Part shown: positions 54,601 to 64,000 of the stretch, one piece after another
How positions within the stretch are numbered: position 1 is the first letter of the stretch
Layout: the number at the start of each line of letters is the position of its first letter
Assembly: GCA_949751835.1 (NCBI GenBank)
Contig: CATKHK010000004.1
Location: 558,001-622,000 of the forward strand
Length of the DNA stretch: 64,000 bases
Direction: 5' to 3'
DNA from: Blepharisma japonicum
Lineage: Eukaryota; Ciliophora; Heterotrichea; Heterotrichida; Blepharismidae
Notes under the pieces: model-generated
What the model was told of the DNA's origin: nothing
The model's input: the letters and a program-made list of their open reading frames with translations, nothing else
The model's database searches: none
Translations under genes and position numbers: made by a program

Positions 54601-56243
54601 TTCGGAAATATAAATATGATGAAGCGAAAGAAAAATTGGACTTAAGCAGATTTAACGATATCAAAAATGAAGATTTCTCTCATCCATTTACCACTGCATT
54701 GCATGTGTATAGTCCTGTCACTCCAGGAGCATTACCAAACAAATTGTTTTCATTATATGACCAATTTTTGGAGGATAAAAAAGGATTAAGAAAAAGCAAC
54801 CCTACAATTAAAAGAATTAAAAGAACTAAGTTTTCATCATTACTATCCTTAAAATACATGAGAAGTATTGTGGAGCCCGGCGAATGTGTTGGAATCATTG
54901 CATCCCAGTCTATAGGAGAGCCTTCAACCCAGCTAACACTCAATACTTTCCATCTTGCTGGGCACGGAGGTGCTAACGTTACTTTGGGTATTCCCCGTCT
55001 AAGAGAAATCTTGATGACTGCTTCAGCAAATATAAAAACTCCAACTATGACATTACCATTCCTCCAAGGTATTGAGAAAGCTCATCAGCTGAAAAATAAA
55101 CTTCAAAGAATAAATTTCAAGGATCTCCTAACCCAGATAAAAATCCACGAAAAAATTTTCCCAAACCTCAACAAGCGAGTTTATGACGTAAATGTTTTCC
55201 TCGAGCCAAAAGATACTATAAGAGAAGAGCTTGGGATATCATGGCGTACACTTTCTAAAAAGGTTGAAAACCTTCTTTCTTATAACTTAGATGCAGCCAT
55301 TGCTGGAAAAATCAGAAAGTCTGATGCAAAATCTGATATTATGTTCAGAGAAAAGGAAGAAATGTCGAAGAAAGATGAAGAAGTTCCTGAAATTCCTAAA
55401 CAGAAAAGGAAAGGTAGTGAAGATGAAATTGGAGAAGATGAAGGCCATTTAGCAACCAAACTGAAAAACCAAAAGCAGGAAATTAGAACTTATGATGATG
55501 ATTTTGATGAAGAAGACAAAGATAACATGGAAATTGAAACAGAAAAAACAAATAAGAAAAAGCAAGCAAAGAAAAAAGTAGAAGAAGAGGTCTCAGACGC
55601 AGAAGAAAAAAGATGGAAATGACTTACAAAATGCCGAGCAAGTGAAAGCAAAAACTGCATATTACTCACTTTTGAAGTGCCTTTAAGAAGCAACATTTTA
55701 TTATTAAATGAAGTAGAAAAACAGCTTGAAATCACCTATGTAAGAGAAGTAGAAGGAATTGGCAACTGTCACGTTATTGAAGATAAAGCTGGAGGTGTTT
55801 TAATCAACACTGAAGGAATAAACTTCAGAGAAATCTGGAAGTATGACGACAAAATCAATTTGAATAAAATAAAAACAAATGATGTTTATGCTATGCTAAA
55901 GACATATGGAGTTGAAGCTGCTGCTAAAACAATTACAATGGAAATCAATGGAATTTTCTCGCATTATGGAATTGCAGTTGACAAGCGCCATCTAAATCTT
56001 ATCGCTGACTATATGACTTATAATGGGGGATATAGGCCATTTAATAGACTTGGAATGGGAGAAAACCCAAGTCCTTTGCTGAGGATGAGCTTTGAAACCA
56101 CTATGGGATTTTTATCAGAATCTGCTGCAACTAAAGAAATCGACACAGGGAAATCACCAGCGTCATGCATCGTTTTGGGTAAACCTGCAAGAATTGGAAC
56201 AAACCTCATGGACATTTTACAAGTTTTACCTAGTAAAAGTTAA
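51633..56243 (+). CDS. POLR1A: RNA polymerase I largest subunit
   Basis: 1531 aa in two exons, join(51633..52327, 52343..56243), with TGA=Trp at 52224-52226, 52446-52448 and 55620-55622. Zinc-binding CxxC..CxGHxGH clamp start (CQTCGWEASGCQGHIGHIEL), the YNADFDGDEINLHF magnesium loop, GAKGS...QQELEGRRVPL, and [25 protein letters not shown] bridge helix follow. Pol I type is shown by the trigger-loop region SIGEPSTQLTLNTFHLAGHGG and the C-terminal RHLNLIADYMTYNGGYRPFNR. A charged, acidic insertion near residues 1270-1310 is unlike Pol II. No CTD heptads. It transcribes rRNA in the nucleolus. Confidence 0.96.
52328..52342 (+). other. 15-nt intron (POLR1A)
   Basis: GTAAAATTTATGTAG, in-frame TAA inside, phase 2. 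A at position 10. Confidence 0.9.
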
Positions 56244-57106
56244 CAAAATATTTATGATTAATTTATCTTCTGAGTTTTTGAAATTGTCGTATTTTTGTGT
56301 TTATATTCTTATGATGTTTTCTTTCTGCTTCTCCTGAGGTGAAAGTCGCTGCTCTTTTCTTTTTCCTACGGCTTCTTGCATTTCTTTTTCTTTTTCAATG
56401 ATTTTGGAGAGCTTTAAGGCTATGCTTATTTTGAATAAATTGACAGCTAAATTATTAAGAATATTAGAGTAAGTGCAAAGTAATTATTTTAGGGAGGATT
56501 TCTATAAAAATCAGGATTTATTTATGTGTAGAAATGCATATTTAAAGAAATGTATGATATGTAGCAACTAATATAGAAAATAAATGACAATGAGGTAAAC
56601 TGTACATATTTGGTTTAATAAAACCTCGCTCCAGCTTTCTTCATCAAATTCAAAATAAACCAATCAGAACGTTAGCTCCTGGGATAAGCCAAGATTTTCT
56701 GCTAGTTTCAGTTGCGACTTGTTTATAGCTATCGCCTACATATTGATAGATTTTCTTTCTATGCTCCATTTATTGCTCTAATGCCTATCATTGTATTCTC
56801 TCTAATATTTTTTTACTTCCGTATCATCCTTTTCTTCAAGCATAGCTTTACTATCATTCATCATTATTTTTATTAATAAATTAATGGCACTCGCATTAAA
56901 TTTGATAATAAACTAGCAATTACCTATAAATATAAAATGTTTTATTCTTGTTAAATAAATTTTCCTAATTTCATATCAATTTTAATAAATGTTTATTTCC
57001 TTAAGTTAAATTTATAAAATTTAGTTATAATTAATGGGATTTCTTGAAGTCAAAATTAGGGATATTTTTCTATTTTTAGAGACCCAAGAGAATCACTTTA
57101 AATAAA
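56244..57106. other. Intergenic region containing a broken gene
   Basis: 860 bp between POLR1A and the CUE-like gene. The minus strand carries coding-like pieces (56301-56769, listed separately). The rest is AT-rich with no gene. Confidence 0.5.
56301..56769 (-). pseudogene. Broken Trp-rich small gene
   Basis: From ATG 56767-56769 a 75-codon frame (three TGA Trp in a GLFWIWWRKLERG segment, protein-like) runs to TAA at 56542-56544. A second coding-like frame in another phase, ending at TAA 56301-56303, encodes a helical hydrophobic then Lys/Glu tail (NLFKISIALKLSKIIEKEKE...). Between them are two in-frame stops (TAG, TAA) and no GT-containing intron pattern. Best read as a gene broken by frameshifts, or two unrelated scraps. 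Confidence 0.4.
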
Positions 57107-57730
57107 ATGGCAATAGAAATAGGAAAGCGTCTAAGGATTGATCAAGACATTGAAGATTTCAAATGTAAACGGACGTTTAAAGTCGAGACTTCGCCTTACA
57201 ACAGTATAATTGAGTTTGGCAACCAATCTTTCAATGAAAATTTAATTAGGCTATACGCCCTTTTTCCTCTCAAAGGCCGGGAAGAGCTGGTTTCTGCTCT
57301 TGAGGCAACTTACAACAATTTAGATTCCAGCATCAGCCTTCTTCAAAAGAAAGACAGAGACAAAGCTCTAGATGAGAGCACATATGCATATGCTGCAAGT
57401 CTCATCCAAGATCTTAAAAGTGTCACTTCAATTGAAGATGCTTCTAGAACTGCTCAAAATTATATGAAAAAGCACACAAGCCAGGTTTCAGATATTTCTT
57501 CTTCGGCAATGAGCAGTGAAAATAGAGAACTTGAGAAACAAATATCAGCTCTTAATAACGACACAAAAATGCTCAAAAAAGCAGTTTTACAGCTGCATAG
57601 AAGGCTTTTAGAAAAAAAACCTAGTGAAGATGAATATGAAATTTTGTGTGAACAGTTGAAACAAGAAAAATATAAAAATTACTTATTGAGGTCTCAAGTA
57701 TATCAAAGTTTGAACAGCTTTAATCAATAA
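57107..57730 (+). CDS. CUE-domain-like coiled-coil protein
   Basis: 207 aa. After a basic start (GKRLRIDQDIEDFKCKRTF), residues about 47-80 resemble a CUE ubiquitin-binding three-helix bundle (LIRLYALFPLKGREELVSALEATYNNLDSSISLL), then Ser-rich helices and a coiled coil (about 140-195). Plant CUE-domain proteins with a C-terminal coiled coil have the same layout, so ubiquitin binding is inferred. No TGA codon. Confidence 0.75.
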   Translation: MAIEIGKRLRIDQDIEDFKCKRTFKVETSPYNSIIEFGNQSFNENLIRLYALFPLKGREELVSALEATYNNLDSSISLLQKKDRDKALDESTYAYAASLIQDLKSVTSIEDASRTAQNYMKKHTSQVSDISSSAMSSENRELEKQISALNNDTKMLKKAVLQLHRRLLEKKPSEDEYEILCEQLKQEKYKNYLLRSQVYQSLNSFNQ

Positions 57731-58096
57731 TGATGTTTAGTGTATTTTAAGACTTTAATTTAAAAATTCAAAGCAAATTTCTTTTTTGCCAAGAAACGAA
57801 AAAAATTAATCATCCATATAAATGTTTTAACTGTATGAAAATGGCTACAAAGTCTTAAAAGATAAATTTTTATTCCTTATCTACTAAAAATAATGAATAG
57901 GCTTCTTACTACTTATTTAAAAATTATAAGTCATATAAAAATAGCCTTAATTTTAAAAAATGGTTTTAAGATCAGATAAATTTCTCGTTTATTGTTCAAA
58001 TCAAATTAAAATAATTTTCTATATTTATCCAAAGAAAGACCTAAAAATACTTTTTTATTTGAATTAAAATTCACTCATATTAATAATAAATCTAAA
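57731..58096. other. AT-rich intergenic region
   Basis: About 365 bp, upstream flank of the kelch gene. Nothing recognised. Confidence 0.5.
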
Positions 58097-59707
58097 ATGA
58101 GCGACAACTCATCTCCTATATCTAAATTACTACCGAGCATTAGCCAGCCTGCATTAAATAACTTTGTTCGAGTACCAAGATTACGAAAGCGACCCCAAAT
58201 CTCGATCACAGCAAACTCTACTACAAAATTTATTTCCTCAGTCGCAACTCCAGCTGAAAAGCTTTTTCAAGGGACTCCAACTCTTAAAAAATCTGAATCT
58301 CAGCCAATCCCAATGACAGTTCCACAAGAAATAAAGCCCAGTTTTATTGATGAGCTAATAAAGCGATACTCTGCTGACGAAAACTCAGAATTTGTCGATT
58401 TGACAAATAAAATTCAACGCATCAAGCCATTAAATCTTTTTTGGGAAAAAAAGCAAACAGAAGGTTTTATTCCAGACGCAAGGGTAGGTGCCACCCTTAC
58501 AATGGTTAACAATAACTTATATCTTTTTGGAGGACAATGTGGAGAAAGGTTAAATGACATAAAAATGCTTAATTATAGAAATTGGCACTGGGAAGGAGTT
58601 AATCATATAAACCTTGACACAATCCAGGAGATTCCTGAGCCCAGGGTTGGGCATACTGCAATTGGATTTAAAAATTCTTTAGTTGTATATGGAGGTGGAG
58701 GAGGCTTTAATTCGACACTTCACATAAGAGGATGTTTCCCTTTAGTTCATATTTTTGATACCATAAATCATCAATGAAGAAGCTATAAGCCGCTTGGAAG
58801 ACTTCCAGATGCAAGAAGAAATCATGGAGCTGCACTAATAGGAAATACAATGGTTATGTACGGTGGTGTTGATAGTAATGGAAAAACCTTAGCTGATCTA
58901 AATGGTCTAAATCTTGAAGCTATGCAATGATTTTCTATAAAGCTTGACAAAACCTCAGAAAAGCCTGGACCAAGACATTCATTTACTTTAACCTCAGTCT
59001 ATCATAGCGGGATGCTAAGACAGTATTCCAACGACATTTTTAACCTGCCACACATTTATGATGATATTTTTACTAAAAAAAACTGTGGAGTCTACTTATT
59101 TGGAGGTATGAATAAATCTGGCGCCGTTTGTAACGACGTGTATTTGCTTCAGCCATTTAAAAGTAACCGTGAATATATAAACTCATTAAAGTGGACAAAA
59201 TTAGAGCCATCAGGGACACTACCGATTCCAAGATATGGCCATGTAGCAGTCTTGTGTGGAGGCTGCTTATACGTTATGGGAGGTCGAAATGATTCATTAT
59301 TTAAAGACGGATGTGGAGGTGAAGTCGATGAAATGAGTGCATTAAATATAGCAAGCTGCCGATGGGAAACACTTAAAATTTATGGACATTTGCCATCACC
59401 AAGATGGGGAGCTTCAGCTACCGTCGTTGGGTCAAGAATTTTGTATTTTGGAGGCATGGCATTGAATAAATTCAGCCATAACCAACTTCATACCTTAGAA
59501 ACTGACCCAAATTATGTCAATGAGCTTATTAAAGCTTGGGAACTCGAAGAAGAGCAGCGAAAAATAAGAGAAATCAGCATAAGTAGCAAGGCTGTCAATA
59601 AAGTAAAATTTATCCCACACACATTGCTCTTGGAAAACAGAAAACCTGATAACCCTCCAGCACGAAGAGCAGCTATGATGATTTTAGGTGCGAGCCATGC
59701 ATTGTAA
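58097..59707 (+). CDS. Kelch-repeat protein
   Basis: 536 aa, continuous with TGA=Trp at 58775-58777 and in LEAMQWFS. Basic Ser/Pro-rich N-terminus, then at least five kelch blades: ARVGATLTMVNNNLYLFGGQ, PRVGHTAIGFKNSLVVYGGGG, ARRNHGAALIGNTMVMYGGVD, CGVYLFGGMNKSG, PRYGHVAVLCGGCLYVMGGR and SPRWGASATVVGSRILYFGGM. Several kelch Trp residues are TGA. A C-terminal helix follows. A beta-propeller scaffold; partners unknown. Confidence 0.88.
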
Positions 59708-59777
59708 ATACCTATTAGTTAATAACTAATTTTAATTTTAAGCTTATTTAAGAGATATTTGAGGAGATCTAATAAAT

Positions 59778-60161
59778 ATGGTACTAGGCGAATTACCTCC
59801 AGAAATCAATCATATTTTTGCTGAACCTGAGCCTCGGCCAAATATAATTGTAAGACATATATAGCTTTCTGCAGCATTTACAGGGCTGATTTTTTTTGTA
59901 TTTCTCTGTTTCTTGGCCCAAGTTTTCAGGCTAAAATTGAATTCTGGGCTTCTTAAGAGTGCAGGCGCCCAATCATTGATCTTGTTTATTTCTATCATTT
60001 CTATTATAGGGCTCTATTTTTGGTTTTGGTTTGCTGGGAATATTATTGATACAATCAAAATTTTGCTGGTCTTGCTAATTGTACCTATCATAGCCAACTC
60101 GCTGTTTCAAAGCAACAAAGTAGCTACCGATGAACAAGAGGAGGAAAAGAAAGGAAAATAA
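59778..60161 (+). CDS. RPN2: Ribophorin II (RPN2/SWP1) C-terminal membrane tail only
   Basis: 122 aa in two exons, join(59778..59849, 59865..60161). The sequence covers just the C-terminal membrane part of RPN2: LPPEINHIFAEPEPRPN (family KPEIQHMFREPEKRPP), then three hydrophobic spans ending AGNIIDTIKILLVLLIVP...NSLF. The luminal domains of RPN2 are absent, so this is a minimal oligosaccharyltransferase subunit in the ER membrane. Starts 70 bp after the kelch stop. Confidence 0.8.
59850..59864 (+). other. 15-nt intron (RPN2-tail gene)
   Basis: GTAAGACATATATAG, phase 0; removes an in-frame TAG. A at position 10. Confidence 0.88.
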
Positions 60162-60291
60162 GAATAAGCTAAAACTTATAACAGACTATTAGATAAAAGC
60201 ATTATAATCTATATATACAGTAGAAGATAAATTCATTATTATAGTTTAACAATTTATTGAAGATATCGCTTTAAGGCTAACTTTTTATTAG

Positions 60292-61476
60292 TTATTCTGC
60301 TTTGGTTTCTTCAGTCTCCTCCTTAGTTTCTCCTTCTGCGGCTGCTGCTTTTTTCTTTTTCTTGTTCTTTTTTGCTTTCTTTGGCTTTGCGACTGCTACA
60401 GTTGCCATTGGAGTTGCCAATAAAGCTTTAACAGCTTCATCTGTAACAGTTTTATCACTCTGACAAGTCTCAGGGCTAAAAATCAGTGGTGTTATCACAA
60501 TAGTCCCTGTCTCAAGTACCAACACAGTCACCTTAAACTGAGCTACGAAATCTTCAGGCTTTTCTGTAATAACAGGAAAACTGTAAAGCATGTTATGATT
60601 CAGACACTCAGATACTCCTACTCTTGCATTTCTTTGGTCTGCAAATGATCTCAATGAGAACAAAAGAGTAGGGAACCTTCTATTGACTTCTGTTAAGAAG
60701 TTTCTTGAACTTTTAAGCTTCAAGTTATAAGTCATATCTAACGCTCTCTGGAAAACAGTTGTCCTTTGTTCAGATTCTTTAGGTTTTCCTTCACCAGTTG
60801 ACAGGAAAATATCAATAATATAAGCTTCGTTGGCTCCGAACTGGAATTCTTCTACGTGCTGGTCGAAATTTTCTTTGCCAATAATCACATGGTTTCCATC
60901 AATTACATGTTGCTTGATTTCGTGTGAGAGGACTCCTTCAAGGACGTTACAATGGTAGTCTGCAGCAATTTTGTTGAAAACTTGTGTGACTTCTGTGTTT
61001 GTGCTTCCAGGCTTGATAAGTCTTAAAGCAGCTTGTATTGCATTATATGCAGCCAATGTGACATCAGCTTTGTTTCCTGCTATTGGAGCTTCTGCAGTTG
61101 CCCCTACGACCAAAGAAGTTGCCGCATTTGCAATGTATCCATCAATATGAGCACCAAGTTCAATTTTAATCAGATCGCCAGGCTGAAGAGTGTATGATTC
61201 TTCAGGTAATGGACTGTAATGTGCACAAATATGGTTTACAGAAATGCAGGTAGGGACTGCAATTCCCTTTTCTATTGGAGCACTTGTAAAAACTGTAGCT
61301 AGTCCTTGCTCGATTAGCTGATCTCCATTGGAGCAAAGAGTTGATACATCAGCGCCTGCCTGACATTGAGGGACTAAAGCTTGTAGAGCTCTATTTACTA
61401 TGTTTGCGGCTTCTCTGTATTTGCTGACTACGTTTGGATTTGTGAGTCCTTTAGCTACTTGCTCTTCTGTCTCCAT
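60292..61476 (-). CDS. PA2G4: Proliferation-associated protein 2G4 / EBP1
   Basis: 394 aa, the same length as human PA2G4. Methionine-aminopeptidase fold without the metal-ligand set: PTCISVNHICAHYSPLP, GDLIKIELGAHIDGYIA (Asp and His ligands changed as in EBP1), EGVLSHEIKQHVIDG, FQFGANEAYIIDIF. A Lys-rich C-terminal tail (KPKKAKKNKKKKK) followed by an acidic end fits rRNA and ribosome binding. EBP1 binds the ribosome tunnel exit and helps 60S biogenesis. Start ATG at 61474-61476; upstream TTG not used. Confidence 0.92.
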   Translation of the reverse strand: METEEQVAKGLTNPNVVSKYREAANIVNRALQALVPQCQAGADVSTLCSNGDQLIEQGLATVFTSAPIEKGIAVPTCISVNHICAHYSPLPEESYTLQPGDLIKIELGAHIDGYIANAATSLVVGATAEAPIAGNKADVTLAAYNAIQAALRLIKPGSTNTEVTQVFNKIAADYHCNVLEGVLSHEIKQHVIDGNHVIIGKENFDQHVEEFQFGANEAYIIDIFLSTGEGKPKESEQRTTVFQRALDMTYNLKLKSSRNFLTEVNRRFPTLLFSLRSFADQRNARVGVSECLNHNMLYSFPVITEKPEDFVAQFKVTVLVLETGTIVITPLIFSPETCQSDKTVTDEAVKALLATPMATVAVAKPKKAKKNKKKKKAAAAEGETKEETEETKAE

Positions 61477-61980
61477 TAATTTCAAGAAGCTGATGGCCAG
61501 ACAAAAACATATGGAAATGAGATTTATTTAATACAAGAGCGAGAAAAATTGTGATTAATTAATTATGAAAGAATTTAGAGGGTTATTGGATTAATGGGTG
61601 ATTTATGTGGCAGTCTATATTAGCGATATGGATGTATTCATTATCCATTTTTAAAATATTAAAGATTAGTTTTTAGATGAAAATTTTAATGTTTATGTGT
61701 GGATATTTAAAAGAATTAAAATTTATTTTCCAAATTGTGAATCAAAAATATTTTTAATAATTATACTAATTATTTTTATGTTAATTTTTATAATATATTT
61801 ATTTCTTAATTGATTGTAAGATATTATCTAGCTTTCTAATTAAGTTAAATCTTATTTTATGAAAATTAATAATCTTCAATCATATAATTTATATAAATTA
61901 GTGATTAAAATTAAATATAATCTTTCAGCTTTAAAATATACAATCTTTATTTTCCCATAATTTTTTAAATAACCAACAAA
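61477..61980. promoter_or_regulatory. Divergent promoter region PA2G4/CDPK
   Basis: About 500 bp between divergent genes, over 80% A+T by eye. No specific motif seen. Confidence 0.4.
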
Positions 61981-63456
61981 ATGGGCTGTTGTCCATCTTC
62001 AAAACCAAAAGAATTAACAATCAACAGTTCAGCTCCACCCACATCTCGCAGTGTAGGTGATATAAAAATCCACCCAGGAACTTTTGTGAAGCCTCATGGG
62101 ATTCCTTTCAAACAGCTTTACATGTTAGGGAATCTTATTGGAAAAGGAAGCTTTGGGGAAGTCAGACGCTGTACTCATAGACTTTCAGGGTTATTGAGAG
62201 CAGTAAAAATTTATAGAAAAGAAAGTTTTGGCCCTGAATGTGACCAGGAAGGCAGCATGAATCGAGAAATGGAAATCCTGAAGCTCCTGGATCATCCAAA
62301 TATTATAAGAATTTATGATTTCTTTGAAGATGAAGAAAACTATTATTTAGTCATGGAATATTGTGAAGGAGGAGAACTATTCAGCAAAATTGCCAAATTA
62401 TCAAGATTTAGTGAAGCACAAGCTGCAGAAATAATGAGGCAGCTGTTATCTGTGGTAGCGTTTTGCCATAACTTGGGAATTGTACATAGAGATTTGAAGC
62501 CTGAAAATATCATGATAGAAGAAAGGGGACAGAGCTTTCATATGAAAATAGGTGATTTTGGGACTGCTGTAAAGATAGGAGAAGGGGAAGAGCTTGAAGG
62601 TATTGTAGGAACTGTTTTTTATATGGCACCTGAAGTATTGACTGGGAAGTATAATGAAAAATGTGATATATGAAGCTGCGGAGTAATTATGTATATATTG
62701 CTTACTGGAAAACCACCCTTTCCAGGGAAAACTGATGATGAAATTATTGAAAGAATTAAAATTGGGGAATACAAAACTGATTTAACAATTTTCCAAGAAA
62801 TATCTCCTGAAGCCCTTGACCTGATAAGAAAAATGCTAGTCCCACAGTCTGAAAGAATTTCCGCTAGCCAAGCTATCAGCCATCCATGAATCACCCAGCA
62901 TATAAACTATGAGGCAATAAATAAAGTAACCCTAGACCAAGTCATAGAAAATTTAAAAGAATTTTCAAACACTCTCAAGCTGCGAGACACAATCATGTCT
63001 TTTATTGCCGCACAAATTGTAAACAACCGAGATTTCAAAGAAATCCGGCAGATTTTTTCCTTAATCGATAAAGACGGGGATGGGAAAATAGGTCGCGAAG
63101 ACCTTGTAGAGCAGCTTCAAACCCAGATGACTCATGATGTGGCTGAGTGTGAAGTAGATAAAATAATAAGCCAAGTAGATGCTGATATGGATGGGTATAT
63201 TCAATATACAGAATATCTTAAAGCGTCAATTGATAGGAATATTCTGCTATCAAGAGCAAATTTATATATGGCTTTTTCGATTTTTGATATCGATAAGAAT
63301 GGAATGCTTTCTGTAGAGGAACTTATGAATTGGCTGGCTGGAAGTGAAAGCCAAGATATCGAGACTTGACAAGAGCTTGTAAAGGAAGCAGATCAAAATG
63401 GAGATGGGCAAATCGATCTCGGCGAGTTCACAGATTTTCTTATTGATAAAATTTAA
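61981..63456 (+). CDS. Calcium-dependent protein kinase (CDPK)
   Basis: 491 aa with MGCC N-terminus for dual lipidation. Kinase domain (about 47-300) with LIGKGSFGEV, HRDLKPENIM, DFGTA, APEVLTGKY and TGA-coded Trp in CDIWSCGVIM (62671-62673), then TGA Trp in SHPWI (62887-62889). A junction helix leads to four EF-hands: DKDGDGKIGRED, DADMDGYIQYTEY, DIDKNGMLSVEEL and DQNGDGQIDLGEF. All four have calcium-ligand residues. Calcium-activated Ser/Thr kinase at membranes. A third TGA (63367-63369) is Trp before the last EF-hand. Confidence 0.95.
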
Positions 63457-63704
63457 TATAACCGAAAGTTTAATATCTTTGTTTAGGAATTTTATTGATT
63501 TAATATGATTTAAATTCTAGCCAATTAATTAAGAGTATTATAATTAATATTTATGTAATAAGAATTATCGTTATAATAATGATAGCTAAGCAATAATAAC
63601 AGCATTATTATGCTTTCTTATTTAAAATAAATAAAACTGTGTAATAACACTAAGATTTATCTTAAAAATCAAGCAGAAGTCACTTTATTGTTAATCTATT
63701 TAGA

Positions 63705-64000
63705 TTATGATTCTAGCTCTGGCTCTGTTTCTTTATCCTCAGATCTTTCTTCATCATTTCTCTTTTCTTCTTCGTGGTTTTTCTTTTTAACTGTGATTTT
63801 CATAGCTTCTTCTTTGGGAGGTTCATATTTCCAGGTAGTCGTTGAGGAGTAGCTAGTATAGCTTGATGTATATGATGAGCTTTTATTGAATTTTTTCTTT
63901 TCTTCTTCAGTTAAATCTCTGGTTGCTTCAGTTTTGTCTTTAACACTAATTAGTCCTTACAAGAATAAGTTCCCATCCATTGTCACAAACCAAGGATTTT
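63705..64000 (-). CDS. 3' end of an unknown gene (possible PH-domain end)
   Basis: Partial, join(63705..63945, 63961..64000, beyond window). The visible exon piece reads NPWFVTMDGNLFFV, reminiscent of a PH-domain strand pair, then after the 15-nt intron a Ser/Thr/Tyr-rich run (SSSYTSSYTSYSS) and an acidic Lys/Glu tail ending in TAA. The main part lies outside. Confidence 0.65.
63946..63960 (-). other. 15-nt intron (last gene)
   Basis: GTAAGGACTAATTAG; joins two frames in phase 2 and skips a stop. A at position 10. Confidence 0.82.

Noticed and set aside
1-64000. CRISPR arrays, rRNA, transposon or prophage elements
   Set aside because: No spaced direct repeats, rRNA stretches or transposase motifs were seen; the window is eukaryotic.

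Overview
The window looks like macronuclear DNA of a heterotrich ciliate, most likely Blepharisma or a close relative. It is AT-rich and gene-dense, and in-frame TGA codons fall exactly where conserved tryptophans belong: the WDTAGQ motif of a Rab GTPase, the Myb tryptophans, the CDIWSCG motif of a CDPK, the RING-H2 tryptophan, two actin tryptophans and the APWN motif of TAF1. Genes end only on TAA or TAG. Nine introns can be recognised; eight are 15 nt and one is 16 nt, all start GTAA and end AG, and all carry A at position 10. UGA=Trp together with 15-16 nt introns is the combination known from Blepharisma. No reading here used a database; family names come from motif recognition. All gene models read TGA as Trp, so several genes that the standard code breaks into pieces are reported whole.

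Layout. 1-9.5 kb: TAF1 (5' end outside the window), a RING/B-box protein, a small MGCC lipidation-type protein, a LisH/WD40 protein like WDR47, and an Unkempt-like CCCH/RING protein. 9.6-16.3 kb: tRNA-Glu, an SLC35F transporter, two divergent coiled-coil genes with almost no space between them, a mitochondrial CtlX-like amidinotransferase lacking its cysteine, and an SPX-MFS-type transporter without an SPX domain. 16.8-21.3 kb is the accessory-looking part: small unknown genes, a gene of three tandem ubiquitin-like domains converging on an unknown gene, and a decayed duplicate of that two-gene cassette. 21.7-31.7 kb: a C2-like/coiled-coil protein, a large surface protein with Cys-rich DUF4215-type repeats and many membrane spans, CFAP96, GUF1 and a Rab11-like GTPase. 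32-45.9 kb: a tandem pair of membrane RING-H2 genes, TBC1D23-like, a divergent actin, a secreted eight-cysteine-cluster protein, a Myb protein, SF-assemblin and unknown proteins. 46-64 kb: a degenerate CCCH protein, uridine kinase, PDK1, LSM14/RAP55, an SH3 protein, the RNA polymerase I largest subunit, a broken gene, a CUE-like protein, a kelch protein, an RPN2-tail protein, PA2G4, a CDPK and the 3' end of another gene.

The genes do not form operons. They are mostly housekeeping (transcription, translation, trafficking, signalling) and cytoskeletal or ciliary functions, packed with 20-400 bp gaps on both strands. The most unusual items are the ubiquitin-like cassette and its relic, the very short introns, the cysteine-less CtlX homologue, the eight-cysteine-cluster protein and the RPN2 protein reduced to its membrane tail.
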